A model generated the notes under the pieces. The model was given only the letters and a program-made list of their open reading frames with translations. It did not search any database and was not told where the DNA came from. From NCBI GenBank assembly GCA_964561005.1, contig CAZLNO010000145.1, positions 1-7,168 of the forward strand: a stretch of 7,168 nt of DNA, read 5' to 3'. Source of the stretch: CAZLNO01 sp964561005. Its GTDB lineage: Bacteria > Pseudomonadota > Alphaproteobacteria > Kiloniellales > Rhodovibrionaceae. The first letter of the stretch is position 1. The number at the start of each line of letters is the position of its first letter. Position numbers and translations under genes: made by a program. This document shows, one piece after another, positions 1-5,325 of this stretch.

Positions 1-13
1 CGGTTCAGGGGCA

Positions 14-19
14 TATAAT
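14..19 (+). promoter_or_regulatory. Putative -10 promoter element (TATAAT)
   Basis: A perfect TATAAT hexamer stands out in otherwise very GC-rich DNA, about 240 bases upstream of the capsid start. A matching -35 box would fall before the first base of the window and cannot be examined. It could start transcription of the capsid block. A single A/T hexamer can also arise by chance, so this is tentative. The inverted repeat at 18-38 overlaps its end and the expected start-site region, as an operator might. Confidence 0.35.
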
Positions 20-38
20 TGCGGCGTGTATCCGCAAT
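18..38. promoter_or_regulatory. Operator-like inverted repeat overlapping the -10 box
   Basis: ATTGCGG (18-24) and CCGCAAT (32-38) are perfect 7-bp inverted arms around a 7-base centre. The left arm begins inside the TATAAT hexamer, so the dyad covers the region where transcription would begin. This geometry suits a dimeric repressor site. It could also be a small hairpin at the 5' end of a transcript. No binding protein can be named from this window. Confidence 0.3.
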
Positions 39-245
39 CAATTCGGTGCGCTCCAGCGCTGTCGATTTCGCACACGACCACCCAACCCGGGGCGGCCGAC
101 CTCGCGCGGCCGCTCCGTTCCGGGCCGCCGGGCGCGTCCGCGCGCGGGCCTTCGTCCGGCCGCCGGCCGCGCGTCCTCTCCCGCGCGCCGGCGCCGGGGC
201 GCGCGCCGCCCGGCGGCCCGACCCCGACACCAGTCCACCAACCGC
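39..245 (+). other. Very GC-rich non-coding leader upstream of the capsid gene
   Basis: No gene is supported here. Reading frames stay open only because stop codons are rare at this composition, and their products are low-complexity Arg/Pro/Ala strings. From about 100 to 235 almost every base is G or C. The tract can form stable pairings, for example CGCGCGCC at 182-189 with GGCGCGCG at 198-205. It may be a structured 5' untranslated region of the capsid message or simply intergenic DNA. The capsid frame is also open leftward to the window edge, but without a credible start. Confidence 0.5.
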
Positions 246-252
246 AAGGGAG
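246..252 (+). promoter_or_regulatory. Ribosome binding site of the capsid gene
   Basis: AAGGGAG lies 8 bases before the ATG at 261. This decides the start in a frame that is open all the way to the left edge of the window. Confidence 0.8.
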
Positions 253-260
253 ACCAACCC

Positions 261-1085
261 ATGTCGAACCAGATCGAGCAGGCCTTCATCAAGCACTTCC
301 AGTCGGAGGTGCACCAGGCCTACCAGCGCCAGGGCTCCAAGCTCCGGCCCACGGTGCGCAGCAAGAACAACGTCCGCGGCAGCACCACCACCTTCCAGAA
401 GGTCGGCAAGGGCAGCGCGACCACCAAGGGCCGCAACGCCGCGATCCCGACGATGAGCCTGGATCACGAGCCGGTGGAGTGCCAGCTCGTCGACTACTAC
501 GCCGGCGACTGGGTGGACAAGCTGGACGAGCTGAAGACCAACATCGACGAGCGCATGGTGGTCGCCAACGCGGGCGCCTACGCCCTGGGCCGCCAGACCG
601 ACGCCCTCGTCATCAACGCCCTGAAGACGACCGGGCAGGCCGCCGGCAGCGGCGCCGACGGCCTGACCAAGGCCAAGGTGCTGGCCGCCTTCGAGATCCT
701 GGGCGCCAACGACGTCCCCGACGACGGCGAGCGCTATGCCGTGGTCGGCTGGAAGCAGTGGTCCGACCTGCTGGACATCAAGGAGTTCGCCAACGCCGAC
801 TACGTCGGCGAGGACGATCTGCCGTGGAAGGGCACCCAGGCCAAGCGCTGGCTGGGCACGCTGTGGATTCCGCACTCCGGCCTGCCGTTCGACCCCGACA
901 ACAACGTGCGGAGCTGCTTCTGGTACCACAAGAGCGCCATCGGCCACGCCTCGGGCGCCGACGTCGCCTCCGACATCACCTGGCACGGCGACCGCGCGGC
1001 GTACTTCGTCAACAACATGATGTCGCAGGGCGCCTGCCTGATCGACGGCAACGGCGTCGTCACGCTGCCCGCGCTCGAGAGCTGA
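261..1085 (+). CDS. Phage major capsid protein
   Basis: This 274-residue protein is recognised as a podovirus/prophage major capsid protein of the 'phage capsid protein' family common in alphaproteobacterial phages. Supporting motifs are the N-terminal NQIEQAFIKHF, then HQAYQRQGSKLR (18-29), a basic flexible stretch with TTTFQKVGKG (42-51), and the DYYAGDWVDKLDELKTNIDER block (78-98), after which the ATG-proximal half ends in a Gln/Ala helix (YALGRQTD, 107-114). The C-terminal half contains WYHKSAIGHA (221-230) and a typical capsid ending with IDGNGVVTLP. It would self-assemble into the icosahedral shell. The start is fixed by a strong ribosome binding site. Gene 2 follows after 24 bases, so the two are probably co-transcribed. 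No protease or scaffold gene lies downstream; these would be expected upstream, outside the window. The exact family name is from memory, but the capsid role is secure. Confidence 0.88.
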   Translation: MSNQIEQAFIKHFQSEVHQAYQRQGSKLRPTVRSKNNVRGSTTTFQKVGKGSATTKGRNAAIPTMSLDHEPVECQLVDYYAGDWVDKLDELKTNIDERMVVANAGAYALGRQTDALVINALKTTGQAAGSGADGLTKAKVLAAFEILGANDVPDDGERYAVVGWKQWSDLLDIKEFANADYVGEDDLPWKGTQAKRWLGTLWIPHSGLPFDPDNNVRSCFWYHKSAIGHASGADVASDITWHGDRAAYFVNNMMSQGACLIDGNGVVTLPALES

Positions 1086-1094
1086 TCGGAACAA

Positions 1095-1100
1095 AAGGAG
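1095..1100 (+). promoter_or_regulatory. Ribosome binding site of the small post-capsid gene
   Basis: AAGGAG, within AAAAGGAG at 1093-1100, is 9 bases before the ATG at 1110. It sits in the 24-base gap after the capsid stop codon. Confidence 0.8.
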
Positions 1101-1109
1101 ATCGAAACG

Positions 1110-1382
1110 ATGGCTTTCCAGGCCCGCAACCTCAGCGTCATCGCCTACGCCAACGGCTTCACGCTGTGGCACTACACCACCGTCGACCCGGCCGCCACGG
1201 TCGACACCGAGGGCTACTTCAACCAGGCGGCGGAGATGCTGCGCAGCGGCGACATGATCCTGGCCAACGTCGACACCGACGCCGCCACGCCGGCCGCCGG
1301 CATCTTCCTGGTCAACCAGAACGCCGGCGGCGTGGTCGACGTCGCCGACCTGACCAGCGTGGGGGCCAGCGACACCGACTAA
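1110..1382 (+). CDS. Small conserved phage protein downstream of capsid, possible head decoration protein
   Basis: The product is 90 residues with no signal peptide or membrane segment. It begins MAFQARNLSVIAYANGFTLWHY, continues with a Gly-Tyr-Phe motif and a helix-like NQAAEMLRSGDMILANVD (38-55), and ends in a Gly/Val/Asp-rich tail predicted to be beta-strand. Similar small proteins are familiar to me immediately after capsid genes of this family, always without a function. Position and size suggest a head decoration or head-stabilising protein, but no decoration-protein motif is visible and that is inference. It has its own strong ribosome binding site and follows the capsid by 24 bases. 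The hairpin repeat element begins within a few bases of its stop codon, so it likely ends the capsid transcription block. Confidence 0.75.
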   Translation: MAFQARNLSVIAYANGFTLWHYTTVDPAATVDTEGYFNQAAEMLRSGDMILANVDTDAATPAAGIFLVNQNAGGVVDVADLTSVGASDTD

Positions 1383-1386
1383 AGGC

Positions 1387-1518
1387 GCGCGGGCGCCCCC
1401 ACCCCATCCCTCCCCCGCAAGCGGGGGAGGGGGTGACGATCCGCCACGACAGCCACCTCCCCCGCTTGCGGGGGAGGTCGGCGCGTCAGCGCCGGGTGGG
1501 GGCGCGCCGGTTGCGTCG
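1387..1518. repeat. Hairpin repeat element 1 (two hairpins in mirrored arms)
   Basis: The outer arms GCGCCCCCACCC (1393-1404) and GGGTGGGGGCGC (1494-1505) are perfect inverted repeats. Between them are two perfect 11-bp hairpins: CCCTCCCCCGC (1408-1418) with GCGGGGGAGGG (1421-1431), and ACCTCCCCCGC (1455-1465) with GCGGGGGAGGT (1468-1478). A third stem, CGGCGC/GCGCCG, lies at 1479-1494. The reverse complement of 1468-1518 matches 5121-5170 (element 3) with three substitutions and one missing base, so this is a true repeat family rather than chance GC-richness. No T-run follows either hairpin, so a classic rho-independent terminator is unlikely. Mobilisation or mRNA-end protection, as for REP/BIME elements, are possible roles but unproven. 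Confidence 0.85.
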
Positions 1519-1532
1519 CGCGGGCCGGCCGC

Positions 1533-1590
1533 CGTTCTCGCGCGGACATCCCCACCCCTCCCCTCCCCCGCAAGCGGGGGAGGGGAGGGC
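1533..1590. repeat. Hairpin repeat half-element with 16-bp perfect stem
   Basis: CCCTCCCCTCCCCCGC (1556-1571) and GCGGGGGAGGGGAGGG (1574-1589) form a perfect 16-bp palindrome around AA. Its left flank, 1533-1557, matches the reverse complement of 5082-5106 at 24 of 25 positions, so it belongs to the same family as elements 1 and 2. Only one half is present. It ends about 30 bases before the ribosome binding site of the tail adaptor gene. Confidence 0.85.
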
Positions 1591-1618
1591 GCGTGAGCTT
1601 GCAAGAACATACCCACAC

Positions 1619-1624
1619 AAGGAG
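1619..1624 (+). promoter_or_regulatory. Ribosome binding site of the tail adaptor gene
   Basis: AAGGAG is 8 bases before the ATG at 1633, directly after the repeat cluster. It supports this start over any upstream reading. Confidence 0.8.
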
Positions 1625-1632
1625 ACCCATCG

Positions 1633-2205
1633 ATGGCCCAATCCGCCGTCGCGCTGTGCGCCCGCGCGCTGATCGCGATCGGGGCGCGGCCGATTGCCAG
1701 CTTCGAGGAGACCGGGGTCGAGGCGCAGGTCTGCCGCCGCCTCTATCCCGGCTTGCGCGACGCGCTGCTCTCGGCGCATCCCTGGAACTTCGCCACCGCG
1801 CAGGCGACCCTGCCGCGCCTGGCGGAGCCGCCCGAGGCCGACTTCGCCCACGCCTTCCAGCTTCCCGCCGACTTCCTGCGCGCGCTCTCGCTCGGCCAGG
1901 GCGGGCAGGGCCGGGGCGTGGAGTACCGCATCGCCGGCCGGCGGCTGCACGCCGACCCGAAGGCGGTGCTGCTGACCTACATCGCCCGGCCGCACGAGGG
2001 TGACTTCCCGCCTTTCTTCGACCAGGCGCTGGTGGCCCGCCTGGCCGCCGAGTTCGTGCTGCCGCTGACCGAGAGCACCAGCCGGGCCGAGGCGCTGTCG
2101 CGCCTGGCCGAGAACGCGCTGACGCAGGCGCGGCAGATCGACGCCCAGCAGGACGCCCCGCCGCGCCTGGCGCACTTCCCCCTGGTGGAGGCGCGAGGCC
2201 GATGA
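1633..2205 (+). CDS. Tail tubular protein A-like head-to-tail adaptor (T7 gp11 family)
   Basis: The 190-residue product matches the size and pattern of tail tubular protein A, the dodecameric adaptor ring between portal and nozzle in T7-like podoviruses. The visible signature is a helical N-terminus (ALCARALIAIGARPI, 8-22), then CRRLYPGLRDALLSAHPWNF (34-53), with the family's 'LYP..R..LL..HPWNFA' pattern. This is followed by FQLPADFLRAL (75-85) and a short beta region with RLHADPKAVLLTYIAR (104-119). A C-terminal helical bundle (FFDQALVARLAAEF, from 128) completes it. No catalytic residues are expected. The stop overlaps the next start (ATGA at 2202-2205), a sign of translational coupling with the nozzle gene, its natural partner. 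Function is by family resemblance; position before the nozzle agrees with it. Confidence 0.85.
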   Translation: MAQSAVALCARALIAIGARPIASFEETGVEAQVCRRLYPGLRDALLSAHPWNFATAQATLPRLAEPPEADFAHAFQLPADFLRALSLGQGGQGRGVEYRIAGRRLHADPKAVLLTYIARPHEGDFPPFFDQALVARLAAEFVLPLTESTSRAEALSRLAENALTQARQIDAQQDAPPRLAHFPLVEARGR

Positions 2206-4109
2206 CCCGCCGCTACGTCTACAAGACCAACTTCACCGCCGGCGAGCTGGACCCGCGGCTGCTCGGCCGCGGCGACCTGCGCGCCTACGAGAACGGCGCG
2301 ACCACGCTGCGCAACGTCATGCTGCACCCCACCGGCGGCGTCACCCGGCGCGACGGCATGCAGTTCCTGGCCGAGCTGCCGGAGGCCGGGCGGCTGATCG
2401 GCTTCGAGTTCAACACCGAGCAGATCTATCTGCTGGTGCTCACCCACTTCCGCCTGGACGTCTACCAGGACGGCGAGCTCATCGCCGGCAACATCACCGC
2501 GCCCTGGCATCGCAGCATCATCCCCGAGCTGGTCTGGGTGCAGAGCGCCGACACGCTGTTCGTCGCCCATCCCACGCTGCGCACCCGCATGGTCACGCGC
2601 GAGGGGCCGGGCGACTGGGCGATCTCGGAGATCCGCTTCGCCACGGTGAACGACCGGGAGATGATCCCGCACCACAAGTTCGCCCCGCCGGAGGCGCTGA
2701 TGGACCCGAGCGGCACGACCGGGACCATCACGCTGGAGACCGACTACTCCATCTTCGACGCCGAGGACCACATCGGCGTGCCCTTCCGGCTGTACGGCGG
2801 CGAGGTGCGCATCACCAGCGTCAGCGCCCCGCGTACCGCCGAGGCGGAGGTCACGGTGCCGCTGAGCGACACCGGACCGACCCCGGACTGGACCGAGGCG
2901 GCGTTTTCCAACGTGCGCGGCTGGCCCTCCACCGTGGCCTTTCACGAGAACCGCCTGGTCCTCGGCGGCTCGCGCGACCTGCCGAACAACGTCTGGATGT
3001 CCCGGATCGACGATCTGTTCAACTTCGACCTCGGCACCGGGCTGGACGACGAGGCCATCCATTTCGAGCTGCTGGCCGACGAGGTGAACGCCGTGCGCGG
3101 CATGCTCTCGCGCCGCGACCTCCAGGTCTTCACCTCGGGCGGCGAGTGGCTGGTCAGCGGCGACCCGCTCACCCCGCGCACCGTGCAGGCGCGCCGGCAG
3201 ACCCGAATCGGCTCGCGCACCGATCGCTACGTGCCGCCGCGCGACGTCGACGGGGCGACGCTGTTCGTCGCGCGCAGCGGCAACAAGCTGAACGAGTTCC
3301 TCTTCGCCAACAGCGAGCAGAACTTCATCGCCGGCGACCTGACGCTGCTGGCCACGCAGCAGGTGCGCGACATCGTCGACCTCGCCTACGAGGACAGCCG
3401 GCGCATCGTCTATGCCGTCCTGGCCGACGGCGAGCTGGCGACGCTGACACAGTACCGCGTGGAGGAGGTGACCGCCTGGACCCGGCAGGCCACCGACGGC
3501 TTCATCCACGCCGTCGCCGTGGTCGGCGGCTTCGTCTACGTCCTGGTGGAGCGCGCGACCGGGCACTTCCTGGAGGTGCTGGAGCCCTCGCTGCTGCTGG
3601 ACTCCAGCCTGACCGGCACGGCCGACCCGCCGACCGACACCTGGTCCGGCCTGGACCACCTGGAGGGCGAGACGGTCGACATCCTCGCCGACGGCCAGGT
3701 GAAGCCGCCGCGGACGGTGGTGGACGGCACGGTGACGCTGGACGCCCCGGCGGCGGAGCTGGTCGCCGGGCTGCCCTACACCCACGAGGTGGCGCCGCTG
3801 CCGCCGCTGGCCGAGAGCGCGCTGGGCGTGGGCTACAACATCAAGGTGCGGCTGATCGAGGCCAGCTTCCGCCTGCTCGACACCGCCCAGCTTTCGGTGG
3901 ACGTGGGCGAGGGGCCGATGCCGGTGTCCTTCCAGAGCTTCGGCGACGATCTGCTCGACCAGCCGGTGACGCCGTTCACCGGCGACAGGAGCGTGCGCGC
4001 GCTGGGCTGGCGGGACGCCGGGATGGACCCGCTGTGGCGCGTCGTCGGCGCGGCGCCGCTGCCCTTCACGCTGCTTTCGGTGACCACAGAGATGAAGGTG
4101 AACGACTGA
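2202..4109 (+). CDS. Tail tubular protein B-like tail nozzle protein (T7 gp12-type)
   Basis: The 635-residue product fits the nozzle/tail tubular protein B group of short-tailed phages. The N-terminus has the hallmark 'F.AGELDP.L.GR.DL..YENGA..L.NV...P.GGV.RR.G..F' (residues 11-55). A central block includes RGWPSTVAFHENRLVLGGS (239-257), VWMSRIDDLFNF (264-275) and FTSGGEWLVSGDPLTP (310-325), which recur in these proteins and suggest a beta-propeller-like core. DHLEGETVDILADG (485-498) is another frequent motif of the group. It would form a ring below the adaptor and seal the tail tip. A weak ribosome binding site, GTGGAGG, lies at 2185-2191 inside the preceding gene. Its stop overlaps the next ATG (TGATG, 4107-4111), so all three genes of this block are coupled. 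No frameshift or internal stop is seen. Confidence 0.85.
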   Translation: MTRRYVYKTNFTAGELDPRLLGRGDLRAYENGATTLRNVMLHPTGGVTRRDGMQFLAELPEAGRLIGFEFNTEQIYLLVLTHFRLDVYQDGELIAGNITAPWHRSIIPELVWVQSADTLFVAHPTLRTRMVTREGPGDWAISEIRFATVNDREMIPHHKFAPPEALMDPSGTTGTITLETDYSIFDAEDHIGVPFRLYGGEVRITSVSAPRTAEAEVTVPLSDTGPTPDWTEAAFSNVRGWPSTVAFHENRLVLGGSRDLPNNVWMSRIDDLFNFDLGTGLDDEAIHFELLADEVNAVRGMLSRRDLQVFTSGGEWLVSGDPLTPRTVQARRQTRIGSRTDRYVPPRDVDGATLFVARSGNKLNEFLFANSEQNFIAGDLTLLATQQVRDIVDLAYEDSRRIVYAVLADGELATLTQYRVEEVTAWTRQATDGFIHAVAVVGGFVYVLVERATGHFLEVLEPSLLLDSSLTGTADPPTDTWSGLDHLEGETVDILADGQVKPPRTVVDGTVTLDAPAAELVAGLPYTHEVAPLPPLAESALGVGYNIKVRLIEASFRLLDTAQLSVDVGEGPMPVSFQSFGDDLLDQPVTPFTGDRSVRALGWRDAGMDPLWRVVGAAPLPFTLLSVTTEMKVND

Positions 4110-4969
4110 TGGCTTCCCTCAACCCCGTCACGTCCTTCGTGACCCCCTTTCTTGAGACCGGCGCGCAGCTCGCGACCAGCGCCGGGCAGAACGGCGCCCG
4201 CATCCAGCAGGCCCAGGTCCAGCAGCAGGGCGCCCTCCAGCGCACCCAGCTCGAAACCCAGGCCGAGGCCCGCCAGGCGCAACTGGAGGCCGAGGCCCGC
4301 GCCCGCCAGGCCGAGCGCGACCGCCAGGCCGCCCTGCGCCAGGCCGAGCTGGAGCGCCAGGCCGCCCTCGAACAGGCGCGGTTGCAGCAGCAGGCGTCCC
4401 TGCGGCAGGCCCGCTTCGACAGCCGGACGGAGCAGCAGCTCCTGTTGCAGCAGGCGGAGATCGACCGCCAGACCGCCCAGCGCCAGGCGGAGCGCGAATT
4501 CCAGCGCCAGCGGCAGGCCCGCCAGGCCGAACTGGAGCGCGCCCGCATCGAGGCCGAGGCGCGGATCGAGGCGGCGCGCCTCAGCCAACCGCGCGCCATC
4601 GAGCTGCCGCCGCTGGAGGAGGACCCGGAGGTGAAGGCGCTGCTCGACCGCATCGACCGCGACCGCGAGAAGACGCTGCTGGACCGCGACATCCGCGCCC
4701 AAGAGCGCCGCCAGGACACCCGCTCGGCCCAGGCCAGTGCGCGTGCCCGCGCGGCGGACTCCGGCATCTCCGGCGGCGGCACGGCGCGGGCGATCCGGCG
4801 CGGCATCACCCAGTCCAGCCGGCAGGAGCAGGCGGCCGACGACGCGCGCACGACGCTCGACGTCGAGGGCATCGAGGCGCGCGGGCGCGGCAGCCTGCTG
4901 GAAATCGCCGAACGCCGCCGCCGCGCCCAGCTCGGCCTCACCCAACAGCTCCAGCCGCGCGGCGTCTGA
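4109..4969 (+). CDS. Coiled-coil protein with 11-residue repeats, candidate internal virion/ejection protein
   Basis: Not recognised by family. The 286-residue product has a short mildly hydrophobic N-terminus (VTSFVTPFL, 7-15), then a long charged helix rich in Gln, Ala, Arg and Glu (about 30-158). Residues 55-109 are five tandem 11-residue repeats of the pattern 'RQAxLxxQAxL', encoded by imperfect 33-base DNA repeats at 4271-4435. A Pro break (LPPLEEDPEV, 166-175) leads to a second helical part and a Gly-rich hinge (SGGG, 221-224). It contains no Cys, Trp, Tyr or His. The ATG at 4109 overlaps the nozzle stop and has GAAGGTG 8 bases upstream, so I prefer it over longer upstream readings in the same frame. 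Where T7 encodes gp13-gp16, this is the only gene, so an internal virion role is a positional inference. Sharing of the nozzle operon supports a virion function; a scaffold or fibre-assembly role is possible. Confidence 0.75.
   Translation: MASLNPVTSFVTPFLETGAQLATSAGQNGARIQQAQVQQQGALQRTQLETQAEARQAQLEAEARARQAERDRQAALRQAELERQAALEQARLQQQASLRQARFDSRTEQQLLLQQAEIDRQTAQRQAEREFQRQRQARQAELERARIEAEARIEAARLSQPRAIELPPLEEDPEVKALLDRIDRDREKTLLDRDIRAQERRQDTRSAQASARARAADSGISGGGTARAIRRGITQSSRQEQAADDARTTLDVEGIEARGRGSLLEIAERRRRAQLGLTQQLQPRGV
4271..4435 (+). repeat. Five imperfect 33-bp tandem repeats inside the coiled-coil gene
   Basis: Units run 4271-4303, 4304-4336, 4337-4369, 4370-4402 and 4403-4435. Four of the five begin with codons for Arg-Gln-Ala (the fourth starts Glu-Gln-Ala). 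Units 2 and 3 are the most alike (RQAERDRQAAL and RQAELERQAAL). The reading frame is kept throughout. The 11-residue period matches a hendecad coiled coil, and the array probably grew by in-frame duplication. Confidence 0.7.
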
Positions 4970-4975
4970 GCCCCG

Positions 4976-5099
4976 GCGCGGACGCCCCCACCCTGGCTCT
5001 GCCCTGCCCCGCTGGCGGGTGCGGAGACTGTTTTCGTGTCGTCAATAGCCAGTCCCCTCCCCCACTCGTGGGGGAGGGATAGGGTGGGGGTGTCCGCGC
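4976..5099. repeat. Hairpin repeat element 2
   Basis: The outer arms 4976-4994 and 5081-5099 are inverted repeats of 19 bases with one mismatch, which would be a G-U pair in RNA. Inside is a perfect hairpin, CCCTCCCCCAC (5055-5065) with GTGGGGGAGGG (5068-5078). Compared with element 1, the base pair next to the loop is changed on both sides (C-G to A-T), so the stem is preserved. The left part between 4995 and 5050 carries no strong hairpin and looks degenerate. The element starts 7 bases after the stop of the coiled-coil gene. Confidence 0.85.
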
Positions 5100-5120
5100 G
5101 AGAACGTTGGTCCGCACGCG

Positions 5121-5299
5121 CGACGCGACCGCCGTGCCCCCACCCGGCGCTGCGCGCCGACCTCCCCCGCGACACGCCAGTCGACGGCGAAGCCGTCTAG
5201 CGGGGGAGGTGGGATCGATCGGTTTCCGGCCCGAACCCCTGCATGTGAAACACGAACCAGTCCCTCCCCCGAGTGCGGGGAAGCGTCACGGTGGGGGCA
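5121..5299. repeat. Hairpin repeat element 3 with a nested hairpin
   Basis: The outer arms TGCCCCCACC (5135-5144) and GGTGGGGGCA (5290-5299) are perfect inverted repeats. The left hairpin stems ACCTCCCCCGC (5160-5170) and GCGGGGGAGGT (5200-5210) are separated by 29 bases rather than the usual 2. That insert holds its own hairpin, GACGGC (5183-5188) and GCCGTC (5192-5197) around GAA. The right hairpin is decayed to CCCCG (5267-5271) with CGGGG (5276-5280). The left flank and arm (5121-5170) are homologous to element 1 in reverse orientation. Together with element 2 this fills the 356-base gap at 4970-5325, where I see no gene. Confidence 0.85.
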
Positions 5300-5313
5300 A
5301 CGCCATAAAAGTT

Positions 5314-5319
5314 AAGGAG
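5314..5319 (+). promoter_or_regulatory. Ribosome binding site of the tail fibre gene
   Basis: AAGGAG is 6 bases before the ATG at 5326 and only 14 bases after the end of repeat element 3. It fixes the fibre start, although the frame is open upstream through the repeat. Confidence 0.85.
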
Positions 5320-5325
5320 TCCCCC

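Noticed and set aside
1..260. End of an upstream coding region read through the capsid frame
   Set aside because: The frame is open but gives Arg/Pro/Ala-rich low-complexity sequence and lacks a stop before the capsid ATG, which has its own ribosome site.
1408..1589. Rho-independent terminators or a CRISPR array at the palindromes
   Set aside because: No T-run follows the stems, so intrinsic termination is not supported. Spacing between repeats is irregular and the units are hairpin elements with homologous flanks, not direct repeats with unique spacers.
26..1672. Open frame of 548 codons overlapping the leader, capsid and small gene
   Set aside because: It lies in a different frame from both supported genes, crosses the hairpin repeats, and gives Arg/Pro/Gly-rich low-complexity protein.
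1977..3785. Long antisense open frame across the adaptor and nozzle genes (602 codons)
   Set aside because: The translation is low-complexity Arg/Val/Gly/Ala-rich text opposite well-supported tail genes. High GC content makes stop codons rare on the opposite strand.
3146..4108. Upstream in-frame extension of the coiled-coil gene
   Set aside because: It overlaps the nozzle gene for over 900 bases in shadow-like composition. The ATG at 4109 has a ribosome site and the stop-start overlap typical of the operon.
5107..5325. Upstream in-frame extension of the fibre gene
   Set aside because: It would translate repeat element 3. The ATG at 5326 has a strong AAGGAG and begins the conserved attachment domain.
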